Below are positions 15,205 to 23,100 of a stretch of DNA of 64,000 nucleotides, piece after piece (position 1 is the first letter of the stretch; every line of letters begins with the position of its first letter). The DNA comes from Halomicrobium urmianum (GTDB taxonomy: Archaea > Halobacteriota > Halobacteria > Halobacteriales > Haloarculaceae), in NCBI RefSeq assembly GCF_020217425.1, contig NZ_CP084091.1, forward strand, positions 1 through 64,000, read 5' to 3'. The position numbers were made by a program, and so were the translations under genes. The notes below the pieces were generated by a model. The model was not told the DNA's origin. It did not search any database and saw only the letters and a program-made list of their open reading frames with translations.

Positions 15205-17021
15205 CACTGTACTGTCACGCTCTTCGCGAGGTTGCGCGGTTTGTCGATCGGCCGATCGAGCTGGTTCGCCGTGTGATAGGAGACGAGCTGGAGCTGGACG
15301 TTTGCCAGGAGGTTCTGACACACCGGATGGGTGTCGGGGACCCGGAGGTACGCGTCGGACTCGTCGGCGCCCGGCCCGTCCGCCGGGCCGATGCCGATTA
15401 TATCGGCCCCGCGGGTCTGCGCCTCCTTCGCGTTCGTGACCGTCTTGTCGACGTCTTCGCCCGTGAACAGTCCGAACACCGGCGTATCGGAGGTAACGAG
15501 GGCGAGCGGGCCGTGCTTCAGTTGCCCCGAGGCGAACCCCTCGGCGTGTTCGTAGGTGATCTCCTTGAACTTCAGCGCCCCCTCCAGCGCGACCGGCCGA
15601 CTCATCCCCCGGCCGATGAAGAAGTAGGCCTCGTGCTCCGGCAGCCAGGTAGCGAGGTCCGCTGCGCGACTCTCCTCGATAACCTGATCGAGGTGGGTCG
15701 GAATCCGCTCGAGCGCCGCGAGCAGCTCCGGGAGGTCCTCACGGGGCGTCGCGTCCGGGAGTTCCATCGCGATCTTCTGGGAGAGGAGGATCAGCGTGAC
15801 GACCTGCGAGGTGAACGTCTTGGTCGCCGCGACGCCGATCTCGGGGCCGGCACGGATGAACACGCTCTGATCGGCCTCCCGGGCGGCGGTCGAACCGACG
15901 ACGTTCGTCACCGTCACGGTCGTCGCGCCGCGGCCGGCGGCCGTCCGCAGGGCCGAGAGGGTATCGGCCGTCTCACCGCTCTGCGTGACGGTGACGACCA
16001 GCGTCTCGTCGGACACGGGGCCCGCGGCCTTGGCGTACTCGCTGGCCCGGAACACTTGCGTCCGGACGCCGGCGTCGGACAGGAGCCGTGCGCCGAACAG
16101 CGCCGCGTGGTACGACGTCCCGCAGGCGACTACGTGGATCTCGCGTACGCCGTCCAGGACTTCGGTGTCGAGGTCGTCGAAGGCCACCGCTCCGTCCGCC
16201 GGGTCGACCCGTCCGCGGATGGTCTTCGCGATGGAGCTGGGCTGGTTGTGGATCTCCTTGAGCATGTAGTGATCGAAGTGACCCTTTCCGACTTCCTCGG
16301 GGTTCCAGTCGACCCGTTCGACGTCCCGCTCGACCGGGACGCCGTTCCGGTCGAAGATCTGCGCCCCGTCCGATTCGAGGACCACGACGTCACCGTCCTC
16401 GAGAAACGCGACGTCGCGCGTGTGCTCGACGAACGCCGGGATGTCGCTGGCGAGGTAGTACTGGCCGCTGTCCAGCCCCAGGACGAGCGGTGAGCCCGCG
16501 CGCGCGGCGTAGACGCGCTCTTCGTCCCGGATCAGGGCGGCGATGGCGTAACTACCTTCGAGTTCGTCGATAGCACGTCGGAAGGCGGCCATCGTCTCGC
16601 TCTCCGTCTGCCGGAAGTGCTCGATGAGGTGCGGGATGACCTCCGTGTCGGTGTCGCTGGTGAACTCGTGGCCGTTCGCGGAGAGGAACTCGCGGAGTTC
16701 GGCGTGGTTCTCGATGACCCCGTTGTGGACGACGGCGATGTTGCCCGTGTCGCTCGTGTGCGGGTGAGCGTTGGCGTCGGTCGGCGGACCGTGCGTGCTC
16801 CAGCGGGTGTGGCCGATCCCGACCTCGCCCGAGGCGGCCTCGGTCTGTATCTCCTCGCGGATCTCTGAGACGTCGCCGGCCCGCTTGTGGACGGCGATGC
16901 CGGACCCGTTCTGGACGGCGATGCCGGCGGAGTCGTACCCGCGATACTCGAGGCGTTCTAACCCGTTTATGAGCGTCCCCACAGCATCGTCGGCCCCGGA
17001 TTGAGCGATGATACCGCACAT
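15204..17021 (-). CDS. glmS: Glutamine-fructose-6-phosphate aminotransferase
   Basis: 605 residues. Start fixed at 17021 because the enzyme needs Cys1 as nucleophile: MCGIIAQSG. The glutaminase domain (1-~220) has GHTRWSTHG and NGVIENH. Two SIS isomerase domains follow with GTSYHAAL, TQSGETADTLSAL and a C-terminal end close to the family's SVTV(E). It makes glucosamine-6-phosphate, the first step to UDP-GlcNAc, and is complemented by the GlmU-like enzyme at 2982. It shares a transcript with the asparagine-synthetase-like gene through a 4-base overlap. A promoter motif at 17199 would give a ~150-base leader. Confidence 0.95.
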   Translation of the reverse strand: MCGIIAQSGADDAVGTLINGLERLEYRGYDSAGIAVQNGSGIAVHKRAGDVSEIREEIQTEAASGEVGIGHTRWSTHGPPTDANAHPHTSDTGNIAVVHNGVIENHAELREFLSANGHEFTSDTDTEVIPHLIEHFRQTESETMAAFRRAIDELEGSYAIAALIRDEERVYAARAGSPLVLGLDSGQYYLASDIPAFVEHTRDVAFLEDGDVVVLESDGAQIFDRNGVPVERDVERVDWNPEEVGKGHFDHYMLKEIHNQPSSIAKTIRGRVDPADGAVAFDDLDTEVLDGVREIHVVACGTSYHAALFGARLLSDAGVRTQVFRASEYAKAAGPVSDETLVVTVTQSGETADTLSALRTAAGRGATTVTVTNVVGSTAAREADQSVFIRAGPEIGVAATKTFTSQVVTLILLSQKIAMELPDATPREDLPELLAALERIPTHLDQVIEESRAADLATWLPEHEAYFFIGRGMSRPVALEGALKFKEITYEHAEGFASGQLKHGPLALVTSDTPVFGLFTGEDVDKTVTNAKEAQTRGADIIGIGPADGPGADESDAYLRVPDTHPVCQNLLANVQLQLVSYHTANQLDRPIDKPRNLAKSVTVQ

Positions 17022-17198
17022 CAGTGGCTCACCCTCGGCTGGATGGCCGCACTGGCGGTCACTGCGACGGCGTTCGATGCGAGCGGTGCGTTCGTGCGGG
17101 CAGAGGGATGTGACAGCATCGTTCTGAAGTGCATGAGTTCTCACCTGAGCCCCGATCCGACGGGGTGGGCTCGTTCGTACTGACGTGCTTATCGGGCA

Positions 17199-17217
17199 TT
17201 CCTATAGAGGGACTAAG
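17199..17217 (-). promoter_or_regulatory. Bipartite promoter motif upstream of glmS
   Basis: Minus strand CTTAGTCCCTC then TATAGGAA. It ends 178 bases before the glmS ATG, so a leader of about 150 bases would result, unlike the leaderless neighbours. Confidence 0.45.
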
Positions 17218-17290
17218 GAGGAGGAGGAGGTGCCCCGGGGTCGGTGAGACGGCGACAGACGCGCCCTGAGACGGAGGCGCCGCTCGCAGG

Positions 17291-17309
17291 ACTACCGACC
17301 GGATAATGA
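17291..17309 (+). promoter_or_regulatory. Bipartite promoter of the DsbA-like lipoprotein gene
   Basis: ACTACCGACCG then GATAATGA, ending 27 bases before ATG 17336. Variant with ACTACC in place of CTTACC. Confidence 0.5.
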
Positions 17310-17335
17310 ACCGGTGATCGTCCGTTCGTTCGACG

Positions 17336-18220
17336 ATGGCAGGGAAGTCCTCCCGCAGAAGCTACCTGGCTGCACTGATAACCGGATCGGCTGTCTCCCT
17401 CTCGGGGTGTACGAGCGTCGTCGATTCCGTGGGCGGATCGAAAGAGACCGCTGTCGAGACCGAAGCCACCGCACAGGCGACCCAGACGTCGTCTCGACCG
17501 GACGAGGGGGCCGGGAGCGCCGACGCGACGCAACCGTCGTCCGAGGCGACCGAACCCACGCGAACGGAGGCCGAACAGACGGAATCCACGCGAACGGACG
17601 GCGAGTGGTCCACCGACGACGTCAGTATCGACGACCCGGCGATATCGCTGTCGTCGGTCCCGCTCCCGGACGACGGAACGGCGTATGCCACGATGGGGAC
17701 GGACGACGAGCTGCTGACGATCTACGGAAACTGGAAGTGCCCCTACACCCGCGAGTTCGTCGTCCAGTATCTGCCGTCGCTCGTCGACGAATTCGTCCGA
17801 CCGGACGACGTCTCGGTCCGCTTCCGGTCGGTGGCCTACCGGGGCGGCGAACCGTTCCTCGGCCCGGACGCGCCCCGAGCTACGCGCGCCGGTCTGGCCG
17901 TCTGGGAGACGGACCCCGAGTCGTTCTGGAGGTACTTCACCTACGTCTTCGCTAACCAGCCGCAGGAGCGGTACCGCTGGGGACAGCCGAATCTGCTGAC
18001 TCGTTTCGCCGCCGCGGCGGACGTCGACGAGCCGTCGGCAGTCCGTGAGGCTGCCGCTGACCAGAGCGCCTACGGCGAACGCATCGATCGAACCGTCGCC
18101 AGTGCGAAAGAGAACGACGTCTGGTCCGTGCCCCGCGTCGTCTACGACGGCGAGGTGACCGCGCCGACGCGCGACGTCTCGCGCACGCGCCAGCAGTTCC
18201 GGGAAGCCGCGAACAGGTAG
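17336..18220 (+). CDS. DsbA-like thioredoxin-fold lipoprotein with a single active-site cysteine
   Basis: 294 residues. Twin-arginine signal SSRRSYLAALITGSAVSLSGC (in two overlapping parts: SRRSYL and lipobox SLSGC), so it is exported folded and lipid-anchored. A Thr/Glu/Ser-rich linker to ~85 is followed by a DsbA-type fold: LLTIYGNWKCPYT, helical insertion, and VWSVPRVVYDGEV containing the cis-Pro loop. The usual CxxC is CPYT here, lacking the resolving Cys, so disulfide exchange by the normal mechanism is unlikely; isomerase-, reductase- or binding-type roles remain. Its own promoter lies upstream; it is divergent from glmS. Confidence 0.8.
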   Translation: MAGKSSRRSYLAALITGSAVSLSGCTSVVDSVGGSKETAVETEATAQATQTSSRPDEGAGSADATQPSSEATEPTRTEAEQTESTRTDGEWSTDDVSIDDPAISLSSVPLPDDGTAYATMGTDDELLTIYGNWKCPYTREFVVQYLPSLVDEFVRPDDVSVRFRSVAYRGGEPFLGPDAPRATRAGLAVWETDPESFWRYFTYVFANQPQERYRWGQPNLLTRFAAAADVDEPSAVREAAADQSAYGERIDRTVASAKENDVWSVPRVVYDGEVTAPTRDVSRTRQQFREAANR

Positions 18221-18619
18221 GTGTCGGTGGCCGGAACCGAGCGCGACCGCCGGCCCGGAGCAGCGTAACCGGATCGGCCGATCTGCTGCAGGCGACCGGA
18301 GTGGCGTTTTCGGGACGGGAACTAGTACTTTCCAGTACCGCCCCGTCAGCGATCCACTTAATTCGGGTTTAAACGGATTTTGTCGGGACGCCGACTCGGC
18401 GCATCGCTCCTCGAAACCGGCCAGAGGGGACGTTCGCGGGGCGTATCGAGGCGCTCGCTCACGCCGATCGAGCGATACCGCACGGCCGAGACGGCGTCAG
18501 TCGGTCGTCGGACACCGGCGACACCTTAGCTACCCGTAAAGGCGTCCCCGCCAGTCGGGATAGCGATCGACAGTCCGACCGCCGTCCCGTTCTTTTCACG
18601 GGATCACGCTCCGATTCCG
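18221..18619. other. 399-base gap, nothing convincing
   Basis: No credible gene. An AT-rich patch (TTAATTCGGGTTTAAACGG, ~18358-18376) may belong to a promoter, but no matching start was found. Confidence 0.4.
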
Positions 18620-18638
18620 CTTAGCCCCCGTATAGGAA
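18620..18638 (+). promoter_or_regulatory. Bipartite promoter of the glycan operon
   Basis: CTTAGCCCCCG then TATAGGAA, ending 22 bases before ATG 18660. It drives the five-gene operon 18660-25082. Confidence 0.55.
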
Positions 18639-18659
18639 GGGCCCCACGGAGTCGTGGTG

Positions 18660-20060
18660 ATGACGAGATCAGCCCCTGACGACCGCTGCGGGCTGGAGAA
18701 CCTAACTATGAATTCGATCCCAAGCAACGACGCGCTCGACGGAATGGGCCCGATCCAGACGCCTCAGGAGGTCACGCCGCGGGAGACGACGGTCTGCGTC
18801 GTCGGCCTCGGCTACGTGGGGCTACCGCTGGCCGTCGGGTTCGACGAATCGGGATACGACGTCATCGGCTACGACGTCTCCGAGGAGACTGTCGCTCGGC
18901 TCGAAGACGGCACCGACACGACCGGTGATCTCGGTGACGACGCCATCGAGGACGGCGACGTCTCGTTCACGACGAAGCCCGGTGCCATCGCCGAGGCCGA
19001 CTACGTTCTCGTCACCGTTCCGACTCCCATCGACGAGAACCAGGATCCGAAGATGGACTTCGTCGAGAGCGCGGCCGAGACGGTCGGTCGGGAGATGACT
19101 CCCGGGACGACGGTGATCCTCGAATCGACCGTCTATCCGGGCGCGACGCGTGAGGTGCTCGTTCCGGTCCTCGAGGCGGCGTCGGACCTCGTCTGTGGCG
19201 AGGAGTTCTTCGTGGGGTACTCCCCGGAACGGGCGGTCCCCGGCGACGACGAACACGGACTCGAGAACGTCGTGAAGATCGTCAGCGGGCAGAACGAGAC
19301 CGTCAGCGAGTCCGTCGCGGACCTGTACGACCACGTCATCGAAGCGGGCGTCCACCGCGCGCCCTCGATGGAGGTCGCCGAGGCGGCGAAAGTCGTGGAG
19401 AACGTCCAGCGCGACGTCAACATCGGCCTCGTCAACGACCTCGCGATGACGTTCGAGGCGATGGACATCGACACGCAGGCCGTCCTCGACGCCGCCGGAA
19501 CGAAGTGGAACTTCCACGACTACAACCCCGGACTCGTCAGCGGTCACTGCATCCCGGTGGACCCGTACTTCCTCATCCATCGCGCGAACCGGGCGGGTGT
19601 CACGCCACAGGTCGTCGAGTCCAGCCGAGCCGTCAACGAGTCGATGCCGAAACACGTCGCCGACCTGATGGTGAAAGCGCTGGCCAAGGCGGACCGGCCG
19701 CTGGCCGACTGCCGGGTTCTGGCCGCCGGCCTGGCCTACAAGGCCGACGTCGCCGACATCCGGAACTCGAAGGTAGCCGCCGTCGTCACGGAACTCCGGG
19801 AGTTCGGTATCGAAGTCGTCGGATTCGACCCGCTGCTGGACGACGACGCGATCGAGTCCGCCCTCGGCATCGACACCCAGGAGCGGGTCACGTTCGAGGG
19901 GTTCGACGGCCTGTTGCTGGGCGTGGCTCACGAGGAGTTACGGGACCTCGACCCCGACGCCGTGGCCGCGGAACTGTCCGACCCGCCGGCCATCGTGGAC
20001 GTGGACCGCACCTTCGACGAGGGTGCGGTTCCCGACGAGGTGGCGTACAGGGGGGTCTGA
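18660..20060 (+). CDS. Nucleotide-sugar 6-dehydrogenase (UDP-Glc/GlcNAc/ManNAc type)
   Basis: 466 residues. NAD-binding motif VCVVGLGYVGLPLA near residue 45, central domain, and the catalytic cysteine segment GLVSGHCIPVDPYFLIHRA. It oxidises C6 of a UDP-hexose(amine) to the uronate in two NAD steps. The NPGLVSGHC context and length fit the WecC/WbpA/TviB branch, which act on N-acetylhexosamines, as well as UDP-glucose dehydrogenases. ATG 18660 was chosen by promoter distance; ATG 18708 is a possible shorter start. First gene of an operon with glycosyltransferases, providing their uronate donor. Confidence 0.88.
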   Translation: MTRSAPDDRCGLENLTMNSIPSNDALDGMGPIQTPQEVTPRETTVCVVGLGYVGLPLAVGFDESGYDVIGYDVSEETVARLEDGTDTTGDLGDDAIEDGDVSFTTKPGAIAEADYVLVTVPTPIDENQDPKMDFVESAAETVGREMTPGTTVILESTVYPGATREVLVPVLEAASDLVCGEEFFVGYSPERAVPGDDEHGLENVVKIVSGQNETVSESVADLYDHVIEAGVHRAPSMEVAEAAKVVENVQRDVNIGLVNDLAMTFEAMDIDTQAVLDAAGTKWNFHDYNPGLVSGHCIPVDPYFLIHRANRAGVTPQVVESSRAVNESMPKHVADLMVKALAKADRPLADCRVLAAGLAYKADVADIRNSKVAAVVTELREFGIEVVGFDPLLDDDAIESALGIDTQERVTFEGFDGLLLGVAHEELRDLDPDAVAAELSDPPAIVDVDRTFDEGAVPDEVAYRGV

Positions 20061-20061
20061 G

Positions 20062-21090
20062 ATGTATCGTGGGCAGACAGTCGGTGTCGTCCTGCCGGCG
20101 TACAACGAAGCCGACCACGTCGGGTCAGTCATCGAGTCGCTACCCGGGTTCGTCGACCGGGTGTACGCCATCGACGACTGCTCGACCGACGAGACCTGGG
20201 ACGTGATCTGCGACTACGCCACTGTCGGCGACCGGGCGGTCGGGGACGCCGAGTCTCCCGACGAGCAGGCGGCCGAAGAGGTGCTCGTTCCCGACGGTCA
20301 CGGCGGGGCGCTCCCGGAGGTCGTCCCGGTTCAGCACGGCACCAACCAGGGTGCCGGCGGGACCCTCAAGACCGGCTATCTCCTCGCGGCCCGGGACGGG
20401 ATGGATGCAACCGTCACGATCGACGCCGACGGCCAGATGGATCCCACCCAGATGGACCGGCTGCTGGACCCCATCGTCGAGGGACGGGCGGGCTTCTCGA
20501 AGGGGAACCGCCTGGCCGACGCCGACACCTCAGACGGGATGCCACCGTTCCGACTGCTCGGCAACTGGCTCCTGACGCTGCTGATGAAGCCCGCGAGCGG
20601 CTACTGGCGACTCCGGGACCCGCAGAACGGATACACCGCCATCTCCCGGGAGGCGCTCGACGCGGTCGACATCACGGCCATCCCGGACGACCACGACTAC
20701 CCGAACGACCTCCTGGCACGCCTGAACGCGGCCGACGTCAGCGTGGCGGACGTCTCGATACCCGCCATCTACGGCGAGGAGGAGAGCACGATTCGGTTCT
20801 CGGAGTTCGTCAGGCGTACCTCCGTGACGATCCTGCGGGCGTTCGCCTGGCGCCTCCGGGCCGCTGCCGACCGCGGACGTCCGCACCTGCCAGTGTTCTA
20901 CGTGGCCGGTGTGGTCGGCGTGATCGTCGGCCTCTTTTCGACCGCCAGCACGCTGCTGTCGGGCGTCCTCCCCGGATCGCTCTCGATCAGTTGGCCCGAG
21001 TCGGCGCTGCCGCTGGCCGCCGGCCTCGCCGTGCTCGGGCTGGCGCTGGGCGCCGACGAGGCGTCCGACGGCGAGGTGATCTCGGAATGA
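20062..21090 (+). CDS. GT2 glycosyltransferase with C-terminal membrane helices
   Basis: 342 residues starting one base after the preceding stop. GT-A fold: VGVVLPAYNEADHVGSVIESL at the N-terminus, YAIDDCSTDETWD, then DADGQMDP as the DxD metal site, and a KGNRLAD loop typical of dolichyl/polyprenyl-phosphate hexose synthases. Two hydrophobic helices at ~280-302 and ~312-330 anchor it. Likely charges a lipid carrier or extends a lipid-linked glycan on the cytoplasmic face. The next gene overlaps by 4 bases. Confidence 0.85.
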   Translation: MYRGQTVGVVLPAYNEADHVGSVIESLPGFVDRVYAIDDCSTDETWDVICDYATVGDRAVGDAESPDEQAAEEVLVPDGHGGALPEVVPVQHGTNQGAGGTLKTGYLLAARDGMDATVTIDADGQMDPTQMDRLLDPIVEGRAGFSKGNRLADADTSDGMPPFRLLGNWLLTLLMKPASGYWRLRDPQNGYTAISREALDAVDITAIPDDHDYPNDLLARLNAADVSVADVSIPAIYGEEESTIRFSEFVRRTSVTILRAFAWRLRAAADRGRPHLPVFYVAGVVGVIVGLFSTASTLLSGVLPGSLSISWPESALPLAAGLAVLGLALGADEASDGEVISE

Positions 21091-22163
21091 AGATCGTCGT
21101 GACCGTCCAGCACGCCGGCCACGTCCACTTCTTCAAACACGCCATCGCGGAACTGAGACGGCGGGGCCACGAGGTGCGGGTGTTCGCCCGCGACAACGAG
21201 GCCTCCATCGACCTGCTCGAGTGCTGCGACATCGAGTACGAGGTGCTGGCCGGTCCGTCCGGGTCGCTCCTGTCCCTCGCGAAGGCACAGAGCGTCTACG
21301 AAGCGCGGCTGCTGCGGCGGGCCATCGACTTCGAACCGGACGTGATGACGGCCATCGGCGGCGTCGCCGTCTCCCACGTCGCCCCGCTCGTCGGGGCCCG
21401 GAGCGTCGTCTTCTACGACACGGAACACGCGTCGCTCATCCGACGGCTGGCGTTCCCGTTCGCGGACACGGTCTGCACGCCGGAGTGCTTCAGCGACGAT
21501 ATCGGCCCGAAGCAGGTCCGCTACCCGTCGTATCACGAACTCGCCTATCTCCATCCCAACCGCTTCGACCCGGACGAGTCGGTCCTCGAGGACGTCGGAG
21601 TCGATCCCGACGGGGACGTGGTCCTCGTCAGGCTCGGCGACTGGAGTTCCTCACACGACGTGGGCGTCAGCGGCATCGACGATCCCGCGACGCTCGTCGA
21701 AGAGATCGAAGCCGAGGGGGCCGAGGTGTTGCTCAGTACGGAGGGCGACCTTCCGGAGGGACTGGCGAGCCACGGGTTCAGTCTCGAACCGGACCGCTTC
21801 CACGACCTGCTCGCGGCCGTCGACCTCTACGTCGGCGAGGGCGGCACGACGGCCGCCGAGTGTGCCGTGCTCGGAACGCCCGCGGTCTACGTGAGCGACC
21901 TCGCGCTGGGCTATCTGGCGGAGCTCGAATCGACGTACGGGCTGGTCGTCAACTGCGACGGCGAGGGGAGGTCTGCCGACGCCTCCGAAGCTGCCCGAGA
22001 CATCCTGGCAGCACCGGACGGGGTGTTCGAGCGGCGGCGGCTGACGCTCCTCAGCGAGAAGGTGGACGCGACCGACGTCGTGCTCGAACAGCTCGTCGGG
22101 GACGGGAGCGCCACACCCGGCGGAAGGGAGTCCGAGGGGCCCCCGCTCCGAAACGTGGGGTGA
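21087..22163 (+). CDS. DUF354-family glycosyltransferase-like protein
   Basis: 358 residues, ATGA-coupled to the GT2 gene. N-terminal MKIVVTVQHAGHVHFFKHAIAEL with the RRGHEVRVFARDN and AIGGVAVSHVAP segments, and a C-terminal nucleotide-sugar binding half with YVGEGGTTAAECAVLGTPAVYV, the pattern of DUF354/GT-B enzymes related to MurG. It probably transfers one sugar to the growing glycan from a UDP donor in the cytoplasm. Acceptor unknown. The last 25 residues are Gly/Ser-rich. Confidence 0.8.
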   Translation: MKIVVTVQHAGHVHFFKHAIAELRRRGHEVRVFARDNEASIDLLECCDIEYEVLAGPSGSLLSLAKAQSVYEARLLRRAIDFEPDVMTAIGGVAVSHVAPLVGARSVVFYDTEHASLIRRLAFPFADTVCTPECFSDDIGPKQVRYPSYHELAYLHPNRFDPDESVLEDVGVDPDGDVVLVRLGDWSSSHDVGVSGIDDPATLVEEIEAEGAEVLLSTEGDLPEGLASHGFSLEPDRFHDLLAAVDLYVGEGGTTAAECAVLGTPAVYVSDLALGYLAELESTYGLVVNCDGEGRSADASEAARDILAAPDGVFERRRLTLLSEKVDATDVVLEQLVGDGSATPGGRESEGPPLRNVG

Positions 22164-22167
22164 ACAG

Positions 22168-23100
22168 ATGCGAGTGTTACACCTGACGACCGGTCGGCGG
22201 TCGTTTTTCGACCAGCAGGTAGCGGCGCTCCGTTCCCGGGGCATCGACTGTACGGTCCTCGAGGTGCCGGGCGACTACTCGGCGGACGACCCTCGAGGCG
22301 TGACCGACTACCTCAGGTACTACCCGCAGGTGCTCGAACGCGGACTCGACGGATACGACGTCGTCCACGCGAACAACGGGCTCACGTTGCCCTTCGCGCT
22401 CGCTCAGCCCAGCCGCCCGGTCGTCGCCACGTTCTGGGGAACCGACCTGATGGGGAACCACGGCGTGGTCTCTAGCGTGAGCCGCCACAGTGCGGCCCGT
22501 GCCGACGACGTGATACTCCCCAGTCGAGCGATGGCGGAGTACGTCGACTGCGAGTACGCCCACGTGCCGTTCCCGGTCGACACCGACCGCTTCGAACCGA
22601 TCGATCGGGCGAGCGCCCGCGAACGCGTCGGCTGGGAGACGGAGGAGACGGTCGTGCTGTTCCCATACGATCCGAGCCGGCCGGAGAAAGACTACCCGCG
22701 GGCACAGCGGGTCGTCGAACAGGCCGACGTGGCGGCCGACCTGCGGCCGCTGACCGGTAAACCGCACGAGGAGATGCCCTACTACCTCAACGCCAGCGAC
22801 GCCGTCCTCGTCACCTCGAAACGCGAGAGCGGTCCGATGATCGTCCGGGAAGCGGCGGCGTGCAACGTCCCGGTCGTCTCGACGGACGTCGGATTCGTTC
22901 GCGAGACCCTCGAGGGGGTCGACCAGTCGGCGGTCTGTCGCTCCGACGCCGAGCTGGCCGCGTCGCTGGAGCACGTACTCACCAGCGACGGCCGATCGGA
23001 CGCGCGGAGCGTACTCGAGGGCCTGGATCCGGCCGACTTCAGCCGGCGCCTCGAACGGGTCTACGACGCTGCGGTGGCTGCCGGGAGGGGGTGCCGATGA
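22168..23100 (+). CDS. GT4 glycosyltransferase
   Basis: 310 residues, 4 bases after the previous stop. GT-B enzyme: MRVLHLTTGRRSFFDQQVAAL at the start, ATFWGTDLMG, YAHVPFPVDTDRF, and the C-terminal donor site ...VTSKRESGPMIVREAAACNVPVVSTDVGF with the conserved E-x7-E-like pair of family GT4. Third sugar transferase in the operon. The 3' end overlaps the membrane protein gene by 4 bases. Confidence 0.85.
   Translation: MRVLHLTTGRRSFFDQQVAALRSRGIDCTVLEVPGDYSADDPRGVTDYLRYYPQVLERGLDGYDVVHANNGLTLPFALAQPSRPVVATFWGTDLMGNHGVVSSVSRHSAARADDVILPSRAMAEYVDCEYAHVPFPVDTDRFEPIDRASARERVGWETEETVVLFPYDPSRPEKDYPRAQRVVEQADVAADLRPLTGKPHEEMPYYLNASDAVLVTSKRESGPMIVREAAACNVPVVSTDVGFVRETLEGVDQSAVCRSDAELAASLEHVLTSDGRSDARSVLEGLDPADFSRRLERVYDAAVAAGRGCR

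Noticed and set aside
17022-17144. 41-residue N-terminal extension of GlmS
   Set aside because: GlmS needs its Cys exposed after Met removal; the extension is basic and not family-like.
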